From: Chloroflexota bacterium
GTDB lineage: Bacteria; Chloroflexota; Dormibacteria; Dormibacterales; Dormibacteraceae
Length of the DNA: 12,190 nucleotides
Assembly (NCBI GenBank): GCA_005880175.1
Contig: VBJR01000008.1
Location: forward strand, 1 to 12,190
Direction: 5' to 3'
Shown: positions 1 to 6,446 of the stretch, piece after piece
Position numbering within the stretch: position 1 is the first letter of the stretch
Layout: every line of letters starts with the position of its first letter
The notes under the pieces: generated by a model
Seen by the model: only the letters and a program-made list of their open reading frames with translations
Told to the model about the DNA's origin: nothing
The model's database searches: none
Position numbers and translations under genes: made by a program

Positions 1-1026
1 CGCCATCGCCCGCGCGTCGTTGCCGAAGGCGGTGAAGACCAGGTCGTGCTCGGGGACGACGACCAGCACCGCCACCCCGCCCGGCGAGGCGCCGGAGTGG
101 GCGAGCACGGTCGTCTGTCCGAACCGCATGATCGGCCAGCCCAGGCCCAGCGGGGTGCCGCTCAGCGTCCCGTTGTCGTGCGACATGGTGCGCATCAGCG
201 CCGCCGACTCGGCCGAGAGGACGCGCCGCCCCGATGGCGCCACGCCGCGGGCCAGGTGGGTCCGCCCGAACCTCAGGAGGTCGCCGATGGTGAGCATCGG
301 CGAGGCGCCCGCCGGCGCCCAGGTGTCGGGCAGCTTGAACATGTCGGTGCGCCTGACCTTCCCGGTCGCCATGTCGGGGAAGTGGCCGGCCGCGGTGCTG
401 CGCAGGATGGCCTGCTCGGCGCTCGTGCAGGAGTCCTCCATGCCGGCGGCGGCGTACACCTCGCGCTCGAGGAGGTCGTGGTAGGACGTGCCGGTCACCG
501 CCTCCAGCACCCGCCCCGCCACGTTCATCCCGCCGTTCGAGTAGCTGACGTACTCCCCCGCCGGGAACAGCGCGCCGCAGTGCCGCCCGACGCCCTCGAC
601 GAAGACGCGCAGGGCGTCCGGGCCCGCCCCGTCGGGGCAGAACAGGTCGGCGTCGATGCCGTTGGTGTGGTTCAGCAGGTTGCGGACGCGGATCTCCTCG
701 GCGGCGCCCGGCGTCGTCAGCCGGAACTCCGGCAGGTACGTGACGACCCGCTCGTCGAGGTCCACGGCCCCGCGCTCGACCTGCTGGAGCATGAGCGTCG
801 CGGTCAGGACCTTCGTCACGGACCCGATGAGGAACCCGGTGTCGTCCAGCATCGGCGCGCCGGTGGCGGCGTTCGCTACACCGTGGGAGACGACGGCCTG
901 GTCGCCGCCGTGGTGGACGCCGGCGAGATAGCCGGGGACGCCGGTGGCCTCGCAGTAGGCGGCGGCCTGCTCGCGGAAGTGATTCGCGATGCCCGACACG
1001 GTCTGGTCGCGTTCGGTGGTGCTCAT
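1..1026 (-). CDS. Serine beta-lactamase/esterase-like hydrolase, C-terminus beyond left edge
   Basis: This is a serine hydrolase of the class C beta-lactamase / penicillin-binding-protein-like / EstB group. Counting from the ATG at 1026, 342 residues are visible. They include the nucleophile motif SVTK (S69, K72), the second motif YSN (Y162-N164) and a third motif HSG (H310) in place of KTG. LLNHTNGI near residue 117 is also typical of the family. There is no obvious signal peptide, so a cytoplasmic esterase or peptidase-like role is more likely than antibiotic resistance. The substrate cannot be predicted. An in-frame ATG at 1035 is the alternative start. I prefer 1026 because a GGAG lies 10 nt before it but only 1 nt before 1035. 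The gene is divergent from the enoyl-CoA hydratase gene, and a 21-bp palindrome lies directly upstream. The gene is cut by the window edge, not visibly broken. Confidence 0.88.
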   Translation of the reverse strand, partial: MSTTERDQTVSGIANHFREQAAAYCEATGVPGYLAGVHHGGDQAVVSHGVANAATGAPMLDDTGFLIGSVTKVLTATLMLQQVERGAVDLDERVVTYLPEFRLTTPGAAEEIRVRNLLNHTNGIDADLFCPDGAGPDALRVFVEGVGRHCGALFPAGEYVSYSNGGMNVAGRVLEAVTGTSYHDLLEREVYAAAGMEDSCTSAEQAILRSTAAGHFPDMATGKVRRTDMFKLPDTWAPAGASPMLTIGDLLRFGRTHLARGVAPSGRRVLSAESAALMRTMSHDNGTLSGTPLGLGWPIMRFGQTTVLAHSGASPGGVAVLVVVPEHDLVFTAFGNDARAMA

Positions 1027-1041
1027 GTCCGCCATGCTCCA

Positions 1042-1062
1042 ACCTTGACCCAGGGTCAAGGT
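1042..1062. promoter_or_regulatory. 21-bp perfect palindrome between divergent genes (operator candidate)
   Basis: The 10-bp arm ACCTTGACCC (1042-1051) and its exact reverse complement (1053-1062) flank a single A at 1052. A further half site, GGTCAAG, follows at 1060-1066. On the minus strand, TTGACC (1065-1060) overlaps the palindrome. A weak -10-like GAGCAT (1039-1034) follows 20 bp later, 7 nt before the hydrolase ATG at 1026. A TTGACC box leading into a roughly 21-bp dyad that fills an over-long spacer is the arrangement of MerR/CueR-family promoters. A TetR-type operator is an alternative. No regulator gene is present nearby. Confidence 0.6.
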
Positions 1063-1074
1063 CAAGCCTCGGGT

Positions 1075-1080
1075 TAGCCT
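1075..1080 (+). promoter_or_regulatory. -10-like TAGCCT upstream of enoyl-CoA hydratase
   Basis: TAGCCT ends 10 nt before the ATG at 1091. That spacing would give a leader of only a few bases, and there is no Shine-Dalgarno sequence in between. The same hexamer occurs 6 nt before an ATG on the minus strand at 9784-9779. No good -35 is visible at 17-18 bp. Confidence 0.35.
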
Positions 1081-1090
1081 CTTCCTCACG

Positions 1091-1882
1091 ATGACCGAAG
1101 AAGGCAGCCCCATCCTGCTGGAGCGGCGCGGTGCGATCGCGCTGCTGACGCTGAACCGGCCCCACCGGCTGAACGCGATGAACACCACGATGGGCGTGCG
1201 CCTCGGCGAGCTGGTCGACGAGATCGCCGAGGAGACCGCCGTCCGGGTCGTCGTGCTGACCGGCGCCGGGGACCGCGCCTTCTGCGCGGGCGGCGACCTG
1301 AAGGAGCGACAGGGCATGACGCCCGAGCAGTGGACCCGCCAGCACCGCATCTTCGAGCGCGCGCACCACAAGCTCCGCAACCTGCGCAAGCCGGTCTTCG
1401 CCGCCGTGAACGGGGTCGCGGTCGGCGGCGGCTGCGAGATGGCGATGAGCACGGACTTTCTGATTGCGGCCGAGCACGCGCGCTTCGGCCAGCCCGAGGT
1501 GACCCGGGGCATCATGCCCGGCGCCGGCGGCACCCAGCTGCTGCCCCGGTACCTGCCTCGCGGCCTGGCGTTCCAGCTCCTGATGACCGGCGAGCTGATC
1601 TCGGCCGCGGATGCCCACCGCTGGGGCCTGGTCAACCGCGTCTGCCCGCCCGGCGAGCTGATGGGCGTCGCGATGGAGCTGGCCGAGCGGATCGCCGCCA
1701 ACTCGCCGGCCGCGGTGCAGCAGGCCAAGCGGTCGGCGCGGATGGGGCTGGAGCTGTCGCTGGAGGCGGGCATCGAGACGGAGATCGAGTGCTACCAGCG
1801 GATGGTGGACCACCCCGACCGCTCCGAGGGCGTGGACGCGTTCAACGAGCGCCGTCCACCGCGGTTTCTCGACGCCTATTGA
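1091..1882 (+). CDS. Enoyl-CoA hydratase/isomerase (crotonase) family protein
   Basis: This is a crotonase-fold protein of 263 residues, the usual length for the family. It probably hydrates or isomerises 2-enoyl-CoA thioesters in fatty-acid or related acyl-CoA breakdown in the cytoplasm. The CoA/oxyanion-hole segments are AFCAGGDL (residues 63-70) and GVAVGGGCE (108-116). Both glutamates used by classical enoyl-CoA hydratase are present: E116 in GGGCE and E136 in FGQPE. They are followed by the expected PGAGGTQ. Dual glutamates favour true hydratase activity over an isomerase or dehalogenase, but the chain length or pathway cannot be fixed from sequence. The ATG at 1091 has no Shine-Dalgarno but sits close behind a -10-like box. 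The next gene follows after 24 nt on the same strand and may be co-transcribed, although its product looks unrelated. Confidence 0.93.
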   Translation: MTEEGSPILLERRGAIALLTLNRPHRLNAMNTTMGVRLGELVDEIAEETAVRVVVLTGAGDRAFCAGGDLKERQGMTPEQWTRQHRIFERAHHKLRNLRKPVFAAVNGVAVGGGCEMAMSTDFLIAAEHARFGQPEVTRGIMPGAGGTQLLPRYLPRGLAFQLLMTGELISAADAHRWGLVNRVCPPGELMGVAMELAERIAANSPAAVQQAKRSARMGLELSLEAGIETEIECYQRMVDHPDRSEGVDAFNERRPPRFLDAY

Positions 1883-1906
1883 CACGCGGGGGTCCAAATC
1901 GCCACC

Positions 1907-2794
1907 ATGGCGGCCCGGAGGGTGGGCACAGTGCTGAAAATCCTGGCTGCGGTCGGTGCGCTGGCGGTGGTCGCCGGCGGCGTCCTCGTCTTCCAGTTCG
2001 CGACGACGGCCATGGCGTCGAGCCGGGCCCGAACCGAATCGGTCGTCCTGCTGGAGTCGATCCGCGGCCAGTCGAACGACGCGGACGGCGCGCTGCGGTC
2101 CCTGCCCACGTTCGACGCCTCCGCGGACCTCGCGAAGGAGAAGCAGTCGGCGGACCAGTACGCCTCCCTCCTGGGCGGCGACCGGACCATCGTCCAGGCC
2201 GGCGAGGTCAAGCTGCGGGCGGACCGGGACCGGCTGGCGAACCAGGCGTCGAGCCTGCTCGCGCTGCCTTTCCGGCCGGGCCTGGACCACGAGCGGACAC
2301 GCGCCGAGGCGATGCTCTCCGCCCTCCAGGCCGCGGACACGGGCCTGGGCATCGAGGTGGACCAGATGAAGGCGGTCTCGGCCATCTTCGACGCGGAGGC
2401 GAGCTTCGACACGCTCCTGAACGACCACCTCGACAAGAAGGACGTCCCGGGCGCGATCGCCCTGTTCCCGACGCTCGACAGCAAGCTGAAGACGGCGGCG
2501 CAGCTGGCCGGCGGGCCGAACACGCCGCCGCAGGCGCGGAAGCTGGTCGGGAACCTGCAGACGCTGTCCACGGACCTCGACGCGTTCCTGGTGGCGGCGC
2601 AGCGCCGGGACGCGGTCACGGTGCTGGCGCTCGAGCCGAAGGTCGACGCGGACGCGACGGCGCTGGAGAACTTCGACACGCAGGGCCTCGACGCGTACGA
2701 GAAGACGCTGCTCCAGCCGTACGAGGACCGCTACGACGCGGGCGTCCGGGCGGCGGGCTTCACCCCGGTCTCGGAGCCGACGACCACGTCGTAG
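1907..2794 (+). CDS. Membrane-anchored, mostly helical protein of unknown function
   Basis: I do not recognise a family. The protein is up to 295 residues long. A positively charged start is followed by one hydrophobic segment (about residues 9-33, rich in A, V, G and L), which fits an uncleaved signal anchor or signal peptide. The rest is Ala-, Leu- and Asp-rich with heptad-like stretches and few aromatics, suggesting an extracytoplasmic helical bundle or coiled coil. It ends in a Thr/Ser tail. Two starts are possible. The ATG at 1907 lacks a well-placed ribosome site. The in-frame GTG at 1931 (residue 9) has GGAGG at 1917-1921 with 9-nt spacing and would begin right at the hydrophobic segment, so GTG 1931 may be the true start. 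The consistent codon pattern and a proper stop support a real gene. Confidence 0.75.
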   Translation: MAARRVGTVLKILAAVGALAVVAGGVLVFQFATTAMASSRARTESVVLLESIRGQSNDADGALRSLPTFDASADLAKEKQSADQYASLLGGDRTIVQAGEVKLRADRDRLANQASSLLALPFRPGLDHERTRAEAMLSALQAADTGLGIEVDQMKAVSAIFDAEASFDTLLNDHLDKKDVPGAIALFPTLDSKLKTAAQLAGGPNTPPQARKLVGNLQTLSTDLDAFLVAAQRRDAVTVLALEPKVDADATALENFDTQGLDAYEKTLLQPYEDRYDAGVRAAGFTPVSEPTTTS

Positions 2795-2803
2795 CCGGCC
2801 GCC

Positions 2804-2883
2804 GAATCGCACATTGGTCCGCACGAGCGGTTCCTGGAGCCCGGGAATCGCACATGGGTCCGCAAGTGCGAAATGGGCCCGCG
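2804..2883. repeat. Cluster of short direct repeats in an intergenic region
   Basis: Two 20-bp copies differ by one base: GAATCGCACATTGGTCCGCA at 2804-2823 and the same sequence with TGGG instead of TTGG at 2845-2864. A third, degenerate copy, GCGAAATGGGCCCGC, lies at 2869-2883. Together they fill most of the 106-nt gap between the anchored protein and the GNAT gene. They could be a regulator-binding array upstream of the GNAT promoter or the remnant of a mobile-element end. No transposase fragment is visible nearby. Confidence 0.6.
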
Positions 2884-2887
2884 CCTG

Positions 2888-2893
2888 TACAAC
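2888..2893 (+). promoter_or_regulatory. -10-like TACAAC just upstream of the GNAT gene
   Basis: TACAAC (followed by T) ends 7 nt before the GTG at 2901, the spacing expected for a leaderless transcript. No Shine-Dalgarno lies between them. The preceding repeat cluster occupies the -35 region, and no clear -35 hexamer is seen. Confidence 0.35.
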
Positions 2894-2900
2894 TGGTGCT

Positions 2901-3446
2901 GTGACCACCCCGGGCACCGGCCACGAGCGGCTGCTGGAGCTGAAGGACGGCACGCGCGTGCACGTGCGGCCGATCCGGCCCGAGGACGAGGCACGGCTCC
3001 ACGAGGCGTTCGCGCGGATGTCGGAGCGCAGCGTCTACTTCCGGTTCTTCTCGCCCCTGAAGCGCCTGCCCGAGAACGTCGCGCGCCGGCTGGCCCAGGT
3101 GGACCACGACCAGCGGTTCGCGCTCGTCGCCACCACGCACCGGCCGGACGGCGCGGAGCACATCCTCGGCGTCGCCCGGTACGACCGCGCGCCGGGCACG
3201 ACGACGGCCGAGGTGGCCGTGGCCGTCGTGGACGACGTGCAGCGGCAGGGCGTCGGGTCGGGCCTGCTCAGCCTCCTGGCCCAGGTCGCCCGAGAGCACG
3301 GCATCGAGGAGCTGACGCTGATCGTGCTGCCCGAGAACCAGAGCATGCTGGGCCTGCTCCGGCGCCTGGGCTGGATCCACCGCGCCGTCCTCCGCGGCGG
3401 CGTGTACGAGATCACGTTCGCGACCCCGGCCAGCGCTCCCGCTTGA
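2901..3446 (+). CDS. GNAT-family N-acetyltransferase, Pat-like
   Basis: This is a single GNAT domain of 181 residues. The start resembles the GNAT module of bacterial protein-lysine acetyltransferases (Pat family): LKDGTRVHVRPIRPEDE at residues 14-30, then the segment SERSVYFRFF at 41-50. The acetyl-CoA-binding loop is QRQGVGSG at 114-121, and ENQSMLGLLRRLGW is the usual C-terminal helix. It transfers an acetyl group from acetyl-CoA to an amine. A protein substrate is suggested by the similarity but not proven. No cyclic-nucleotide domain or acyl-CoA synthetase part is attached. I chose GTG 2901 because the conserved domain starts soon after and a -10-like box sits 7 nt upstream. Longer in-frame extensions run into the repeat cluster. 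The 3' end overlaps the convergent gene by 35 nt. Confidence 0.87.
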   Translation: MTTPGTGHERLLELKDGTRVHVRPIRPEDEARLHEAFARMSERSVYFRFFSPLKRLPENVARRLAQVDHDQRFALVATTHRPDGAEHILGVARYDRAPGTTTAEVAVAVVDDVQRQGVGSGLLSLLAQVAREHGIEELTLIVLPENQSMLGLLRRLGWIHRAVLRGGVYEITFATPASAPA

Positions 3447-4317
3447 ACTCCTGCTCGAACACGTCGTACTGGTACGCGACCGAGAAGCCCAGCCGGCTGT
3501 AGACGTCGTACGCGCGTGTGGGGTTGAGGCCGTCCACGTACAGCGACGCGCTCGCCGCCCCCCGGCCCCGCAGCCGGCGCAGCGCCGCCGCCGTCAGCGC
3601 GTACGCCAGGCCGCGCCGGCGGTGCTCCGGCAGCGTCCCGACCACCTCCACGACGCCGACCGGCTGCCGGCGCAGGTCGGGGTCGTGCGTCGCTATGTCG
3701 CACCAGACGACCGCCGCCGGCGAGCCCTGGTCCGTGACGGCCATCAGCTCCAGGTCGCGGGGCCGGCTGGCCGGCGCCAGGTCGTCGGGGTCCAGCGCCT
3801 GGAACCGCCAGTGCTCGGCGAACGAGCGGTTGAACACCCGCGCGGCCTCGCTCCGATCGGTCGCCGGCGCCAGCCGGTAGCCGGCTGGCAGCGCCGTCGC
3901 CGGCACCTCCTCGAGGCTCCGGCGGTCCATCCGCCAGAACGGCCGCGCCAGCCGCAGCCCGAGCTCGACCAGGCCCCGGTGCTGGCCCCGCGGCCGCCAC
4001 ACCTGGGCCAGCGCCGCTCCGGCCGCCCGGCTGAGGCCTAGGCCCCACTTGATCAGGCGCAGGCGATCGTCCTCGTTGCGGGCGGCGGTCTCGACGCGGA
4101 CGAGCGAACGGCCGCGCATCCCGTGCTCCAGCACGAGCACGGCCGCGCGGGGACCGCTGCCGTCCTCGATGACGCGGGAGCGCCCCGCCCAGTCGAAGCT
4201 GCCCATCATCTGCGCGATCATCGCCTCGCTGGGAACGCAGTCGCGGCCGCGGCTCAGCACCTCGTGGGCCCACAGTGTGCGGAGCCCCGGCAGGTCCTGG
4301 ACGCGGCCCTGCCTCAA
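3412..4317 (-). CDS. Two-domain GNAT-family N-acetyltransferase
   Basis: The protein has 301 residues and two GNAT halves, the arrangement seen in mycothiol synthase (MshD)-like proteins. The N-terminal half (about 1-135) is degenerate. The C-terminal half (about 145-290) carries the acetyl-CoA loop PEHRRRGLAYAL (230-241) and the classic NPTRAYDVYSRLGF (265-278), whose Tyr is the usual general-acid position. It is probably an acetyltransferase for a small amine. MshD itself is possible but not established, and no other mycothiol gene is present. The start appears to be TTG 4317. No ATG or GTG lies near the expected N-terminus, and LRQGRVQDLPGLRTLW matches how such proteins begin. It lies 19 nt after the CDF transporter stop and is probably co-transcribed with it. 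Its last 35 nt overlap the convergent GNAT gene, so neither gene has room for a separate terminator. Confidence 0.85.
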   Translation of the reverse strand: MRQGRVQDLPGLRTLWAHEVLSRGRDCVPSEAMIAQMMGSFDWAGRSRVIEDGSGPRAAVLVLEHGMRGRSLVRVETAARNEDDRLRLIKWGLGLSRAAGAALAQVWRPRGQHRGLVELGLRLARPFWRMDRRSLEEVPATALPAGYRLAPATDRSEAARVFNRSFAEHWRFQALDPDDLAPASRPRDLELMAVTDQGSPAAVVWCDIATHDPDLRRQPVGVVEVVGTLPEHRRRGLAYALTAAALRRLRGRGAASASLYVDGLNPTRAYDVYSRLGFSVAYQYDVFEQEFKRERWPGSRT

Positions 4318-4336
4318 TCCGGCCGACCGGCCCGCA

Positions 4337-5734
4337 TCAGGGCGCCACCCGGGCCACGACCTCGGAGAGCTCGGGCAGCCGCTGCCGGAGCTGCTCCTCC
4401 AGCGCCGTCTCGACCGCGTGCGCGTGCTCGAGCGTGACCGCGCCGGGGAGCTCCGCCACGACGTACGCCACCAGGTCCCGCGACCGCTCGCTGATCTCCA
4501 CGTCGCGGCAGGCCCGGACCTCCGGGTGCGCCTCGACGATGCGGCAGATCTCGCGCGCGAGGTCCGGCCGGACCTGCGTGACGTCCGCGCCGGCGATCAA
4601 CTCGGGCTCCAGCGGCTCCAGGTGAACGTCCACGCGCACCACATGGGGAAACTCCCCGCGCAGGCGACGCTCGAGGTCGGCGGACGCGATCGCCGCCTCC
4701 TGGAGCGTCATCGTGCCGGGGAGCTTGACGTGCATGCTGAGGTGCAGGTTGCCGTCCCGCTCGCGCTCGACCGTCACGTTGTGCAGGTCTCGAATCATCT
4801 CCAATCCGGCCGCCACCTGGTGCACCCGTTCGACCAGGTTGCTCTCGTCGGAGCGCGGCTCGACGACCAGCGACAACTCCAGGTCGGGATGCTGGCGGCC
4901 CACCGCCGCCAGCACCTCCCCGCTCAGCCGCTGGGCGCCCTCCACCGAGAGCGTGGGCCGGGCGGAGACCCGCACGTCGCCGAGCATCCGGCCGCCCGAC
5001 CGCCGCACCCGCACCGCGCCCACGCTCCGCACGCCGGGCACACCCGTGATCGTGTGCCGGAGCGCGTCCTCGACACCGGTCGGAGCACGGTCGATCAGGA
5101 TGTCGGCGGAGCGGTAGCCGAGCAGGACCGCGGCCCGGGCGATCAGCAGCGCCACGAACAGCGCGGCCGCGACGTCGGCCCAGGCCACGCCGAGCCGCAC
5201 CCCGATCAGGCCGGCCAGGACGCCGGCCGACGAGAGGACGTCCGCCTGCCGGTTCTGCGCCGCCGCGGCCAGAGCGGGGCTGCCGAACGCGCGCGCGGCC
5301 CAGCGCAGCGCCGTGGCGCGGCCCAGCTCGAGCACGATCGTGCCGGCCATCAGGCCGATCGCGTACAGCGCCGGGTCCACCTCCACCGGCGCCCCGAGCA
5401 GGCGGCGGACGCCCTCGTACGCGATGCCGGCCGCAGCGATGAGCAGGATCATGCCCTCTCCCAGCGCCGCCAGGTTCTCGGCCCGGCCGTGGCCATACGG
5501 GTGCTCGGAGTCGGCCGGCTTCCGCGCCGCCCGGATCGCGAGCAGCGCGAAGCCCGAGGCGACCAGGTCCAGCCCCGTGTGCACCGACTCGCTGAGCATG
5601 CCGAGGCTGCCGGTCAGCACGGCGGTGGTCAGCTTGGCCAGCAGCCGGCAGGCGTCGACGGTCAGCGACGCGACCGCGACGCGCTGCGCGGTCAGCCAGC
5701 GAGGCGCCTGCCAGCGCCGTCCCGGGAGAGGCAC
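4337..5734 (-). CDS. Cation diffusion facilitator (CDF) transporter with three C-terminal repeats
   Basis: This is an inner-membrane divalent-metal/proton antiporter of the CDF family, 465 residues against the usual 290-330. The membrane part (about 17-208) has the TM2 site HTGLD (H52, D56), the loop SEHPYGHGR (H78, H82) and the TM5 motif NRQADVLSS. In TM5 most family members have HxxxD. Here the His position is N161 and D165 is kept, so metal preference may differ from a standard zinc exporter. After TM6 there are three related cytoplasmic segments of about 75-80 residues (215-293, 300-375, 390-465). Each alternates strand, helix and strand like the family's dimerisation domain, where a single copy is normal. 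The start is GTG 5734 with TAGAGT 6 nt upstream and no Shine-Dalgarno. The GNAT gene follows after 19 nt. Confidence 0.92.
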   Translation of the reverse strand: MPLPGRRWQAPRWLTAQRVAVASLTVDACRLLAKLTTAVLTGSLGMLSESVHTGLDLVASGFALLAIRAARKPADSEHPYGHGRAENLAALGEGMILLIAAAGIAYEGVRRLLGAPVEVDPALYAIGLMAGTIVLELGRATALRWAARAFGSPALAAAAQNRQADVLSSAGVLAGLIGVRLGVAWADVAAALFVALLIARAAVLLGYRSADILIDRAPTGVEDALRHTITGVPGVRSVGAVRVRRSGGRMLGDVRVSARPTLSVEGAQRLSGEVLAAVGRQHPDLELSLVVEPRSDESNLVERVHQVAAGLEMIRDLHNVTVERERDGNLHLSMHVKLPGTMTLQEAAIASADLERRLRGEFPHVVRVDVHLEPLEPELIAGADVTQVRPDLAREICRIVEAHPEVRACRDVEISERSRDLVAYVVAELPGAVTLEHAHAVETALEEQLRQRLPELSEVVARVAP

Positions 5735-5740
5735 GGACCA

Positions 5741-5746
5741 ACTCTA
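5741..5746 (-). promoter_or_regulatory. -10 box TAGAGT for the CDF gene (leaderless)
   Basis: On the minus strand TAGAGT fits TAnnnT and ends 6 nt before the GTG at 5734, so the transcript should begin at or next to the start codon. No clear -35 is seen at 17-18 bp, and there is no ribosome site between the box and the start. Confidence 0.5.
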
Positions 5747-5798
5747 GGAGAGTGGCGGGCGCCGCCGGAGCGCGTCCGGGAGCCCCCCTCGTGCGCAT

Positions 5799-5825
5799 GT
5801 TTACGGGCGCGCCGGGCCTGGGTAA
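5799..5825 (+). promoter_or_regulatory. General-stress (SigB/SigF-type) promoter for hsp20
   Basis: GTTTAC (5799-5804) and GGGTAA (5820-5825) are separated by 15 nt. This agrees closely with the GTTT-(N)-GGGwAw promoter recognised by SigB/SigF-family sigma factors in Gram-positive bacteria. Transcription would begin near 5832, giving an untranslated leader of about 55 nt that holds a 12-bp palindrome and a strong ribosome site. A stress sigma factor suits a small heat-shock gene. No CIRCE or HAIR-type repressor element is visible. Confidence 0.65.
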
Positions 5826-5835
5826 GTCTCCCGAC

Positions 5836-5847
5836 GGAAGCGCTTCC
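5836..5847. promoter_or_regulatory. 12-bp palindrome GGAAGCGCTTCC at the predicted hsp20 transcription start
   Basis: A perfect 12-bp palindrome lies a few bases after the predicted start of transcription. The GAAGCGCTTC core with central CG resembles LacI-family operators, which would repress from this position. It may instead be a chance short palindrome in GC-rich DNA. Confidence 0.35.
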
Positions 5848-5870
5848 CGAACCCGCACCAAGAACTCTTC

Positions 5871-5876
5871 AGGAGG
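5871..5876 (+). promoter_or_regulatory. Strong ribosome binding site of hsp20
   Basis: AGGAGG lies 10 nt before the ATG at 5887 and fixes that start, although the frame stays open upstream to 5752. It is the strongest Shine-Dalgarno in the window, where most other starts have none. Confidence 0.8.
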
Positions 5877-5886
5877 TGTGACTGAC

Positions 5887-6363
5887 ATGTCGATTCGGTA
5901 CTGGAACCCGGCCGCGGACCTCGTCAACGCGACGCGCGTGATGGACCGCATGTTCGACCAGTTCTTCGGATACGGGCAGGCGCCCGAGCAGCAGGAGCAG
6001 GGCGGCACCCCGACCTATTCCCTGCCGGTGGACGTCATCGAGACCCCCGACTCCTTCCTCCTCTACGCGAGCGCCGCCGGCGTGGCCAGCGATCACGTGG
6101 ACGTGACGTTCGAGGACGGCGTGCTCACGATCGCGGTCAAGGCCGTGCCGTTCGAGCGCCAGGGCCGGTGGCTGCGCCAGGAGCGCCCGTGGGGCAACTG
6201 GACGCGGAAGCTGGAGCTGCCCAAGGAGGTCCAGCCCGACAGGATCGAGGCCGACGTGGAGCACGGACTGCTCCGCATCACCGTGCCGAAGGCCGCCACG
6301 GCCCAGCCGGTCAAGATCCCGGTAGGCGCCAGCAAGCAGCCCGAGCAGCAGCTGAAGGCGTGA
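5887..6363 (+). CDS. Hsp20 / alpha-crystallin family small heat-shock protein
   Basis: This is an ATP-independent holdase chaperone of 158 residues, the normal size, expected to assemble into cytoplasmic oligomers that hold unfolding proteins. The N-terminal arm (1-45) has RVMDRMFDQFF, typical of the class. The alpha-crystallin domain covers about residues 46-140, beginning PVDVIETPDSFLLYA and ending with the conserved GLLRITVPKA. The C-terminal tail carries an I-x-V-type anchor (VKIPV) followed by a Gln- and Lys-rich end. The gene stands alone, with its own stress-type promoter and leader upstream and a strong hairpin 10 nt after its stop. Stress-induced expression independent of both neighbours is therefore likely. 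Confidence 0.95.
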   Translation: MSIRYWNPAADLVNATRVMDRMFDQFFGYGQAPEQQEQGGTPTYSLPVDVIETPDSFLLYASAAGVASDHVDVTFEDGVLTIAVKAVPFERQGRWLRQERPWGNWTRKLELPKEVQPDRIEADVEHGLLRITVPKAATAQPVKIPVGASKQPEQQLKA

Positions 6364-6372
6364 CGCCGACCG

Positions 6373-6405
6373 GCCCCGGGCGGGACGCGCGGTCTCGCCC
6401 GGGGC
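6373..6405 (+). terminator. Strong hairpin terminator after hsp20
   Basis: A 14-bp stem (arms 6373-6386 and 6392-6405, one G-U pair) with a 5-nt GCGCG loop begins 10 nt after the stop codon. A second palindrome, GGGGCCGGCCCC (6406-6417), follows. There is no T-tract, as is common for actinobacterial terminators. Confidence 0.65.
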
Positions 6406-6425
6406 GGGGCCGGCCCCGGCCGACC

Positions 6426-6431
6426 TAACAT
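6426..6431 (+). promoter_or_regulatory. -10 box TAACAT upstream of the ABC ATPase gene
   Basis: TAACAT ends 15 nt before the GTG at 6447 and sits just past the hsp20 terminator palindromes, so it would start a fresh transcript with a leader of about 8 nt. The -35 region is pure G/C palindrome with no recognisable hexamer. Confidence 0.4.
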
Positions 6432-6446
6432 TTCCTGGGCACACAG

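Noticed and set aside
1..1026. Antibiotic-resistance beta-lactamase
   Set aside because: The motifs fit the broad serine hydrolase/EstB group. There is no signal peptide and the third motif is HSG, so a resistance role is not supported.
46..1077. Plus-strand frame of 343 codons over the hydrolase gene
   Set aside because: The minus strand contains SxxK, YSN and HSG in the right order. The plus frame is low-complexity shadow.
1879..1884. TTGACA at the end of the hydratase gene as a -35 for the next gene
   Set aside because: No -10-like hexamer lies 16-19 bp downstream, and the match overlaps the stop codon by chance.
2804..2883. CRISPR array
   Set aside because: There are only two good copies plus one degenerate copy, unequal and very short spacing, and no cas gene. 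The repeats do not behave as repeat-spacer units.
4049..5881. Long plus-strand open frame (610 codons) opposite the GNAT and CDF genes
   Set aside because: Its product is a low-complexity Arg/His/Pro/Ala mix with no motif, while the minus strand carries clear CDF and GNAT motifs. It is an antisense shadow of GC-rich coding sequence.
5848..5886. HAIR or CIRCE-type heat-shock repressor site before hsp20
   Set aside because: AAGAACTCTTC contains a short inverted pair but does not match the CTTGAGT-N7-ACTCAAG or CIRCE pattern.
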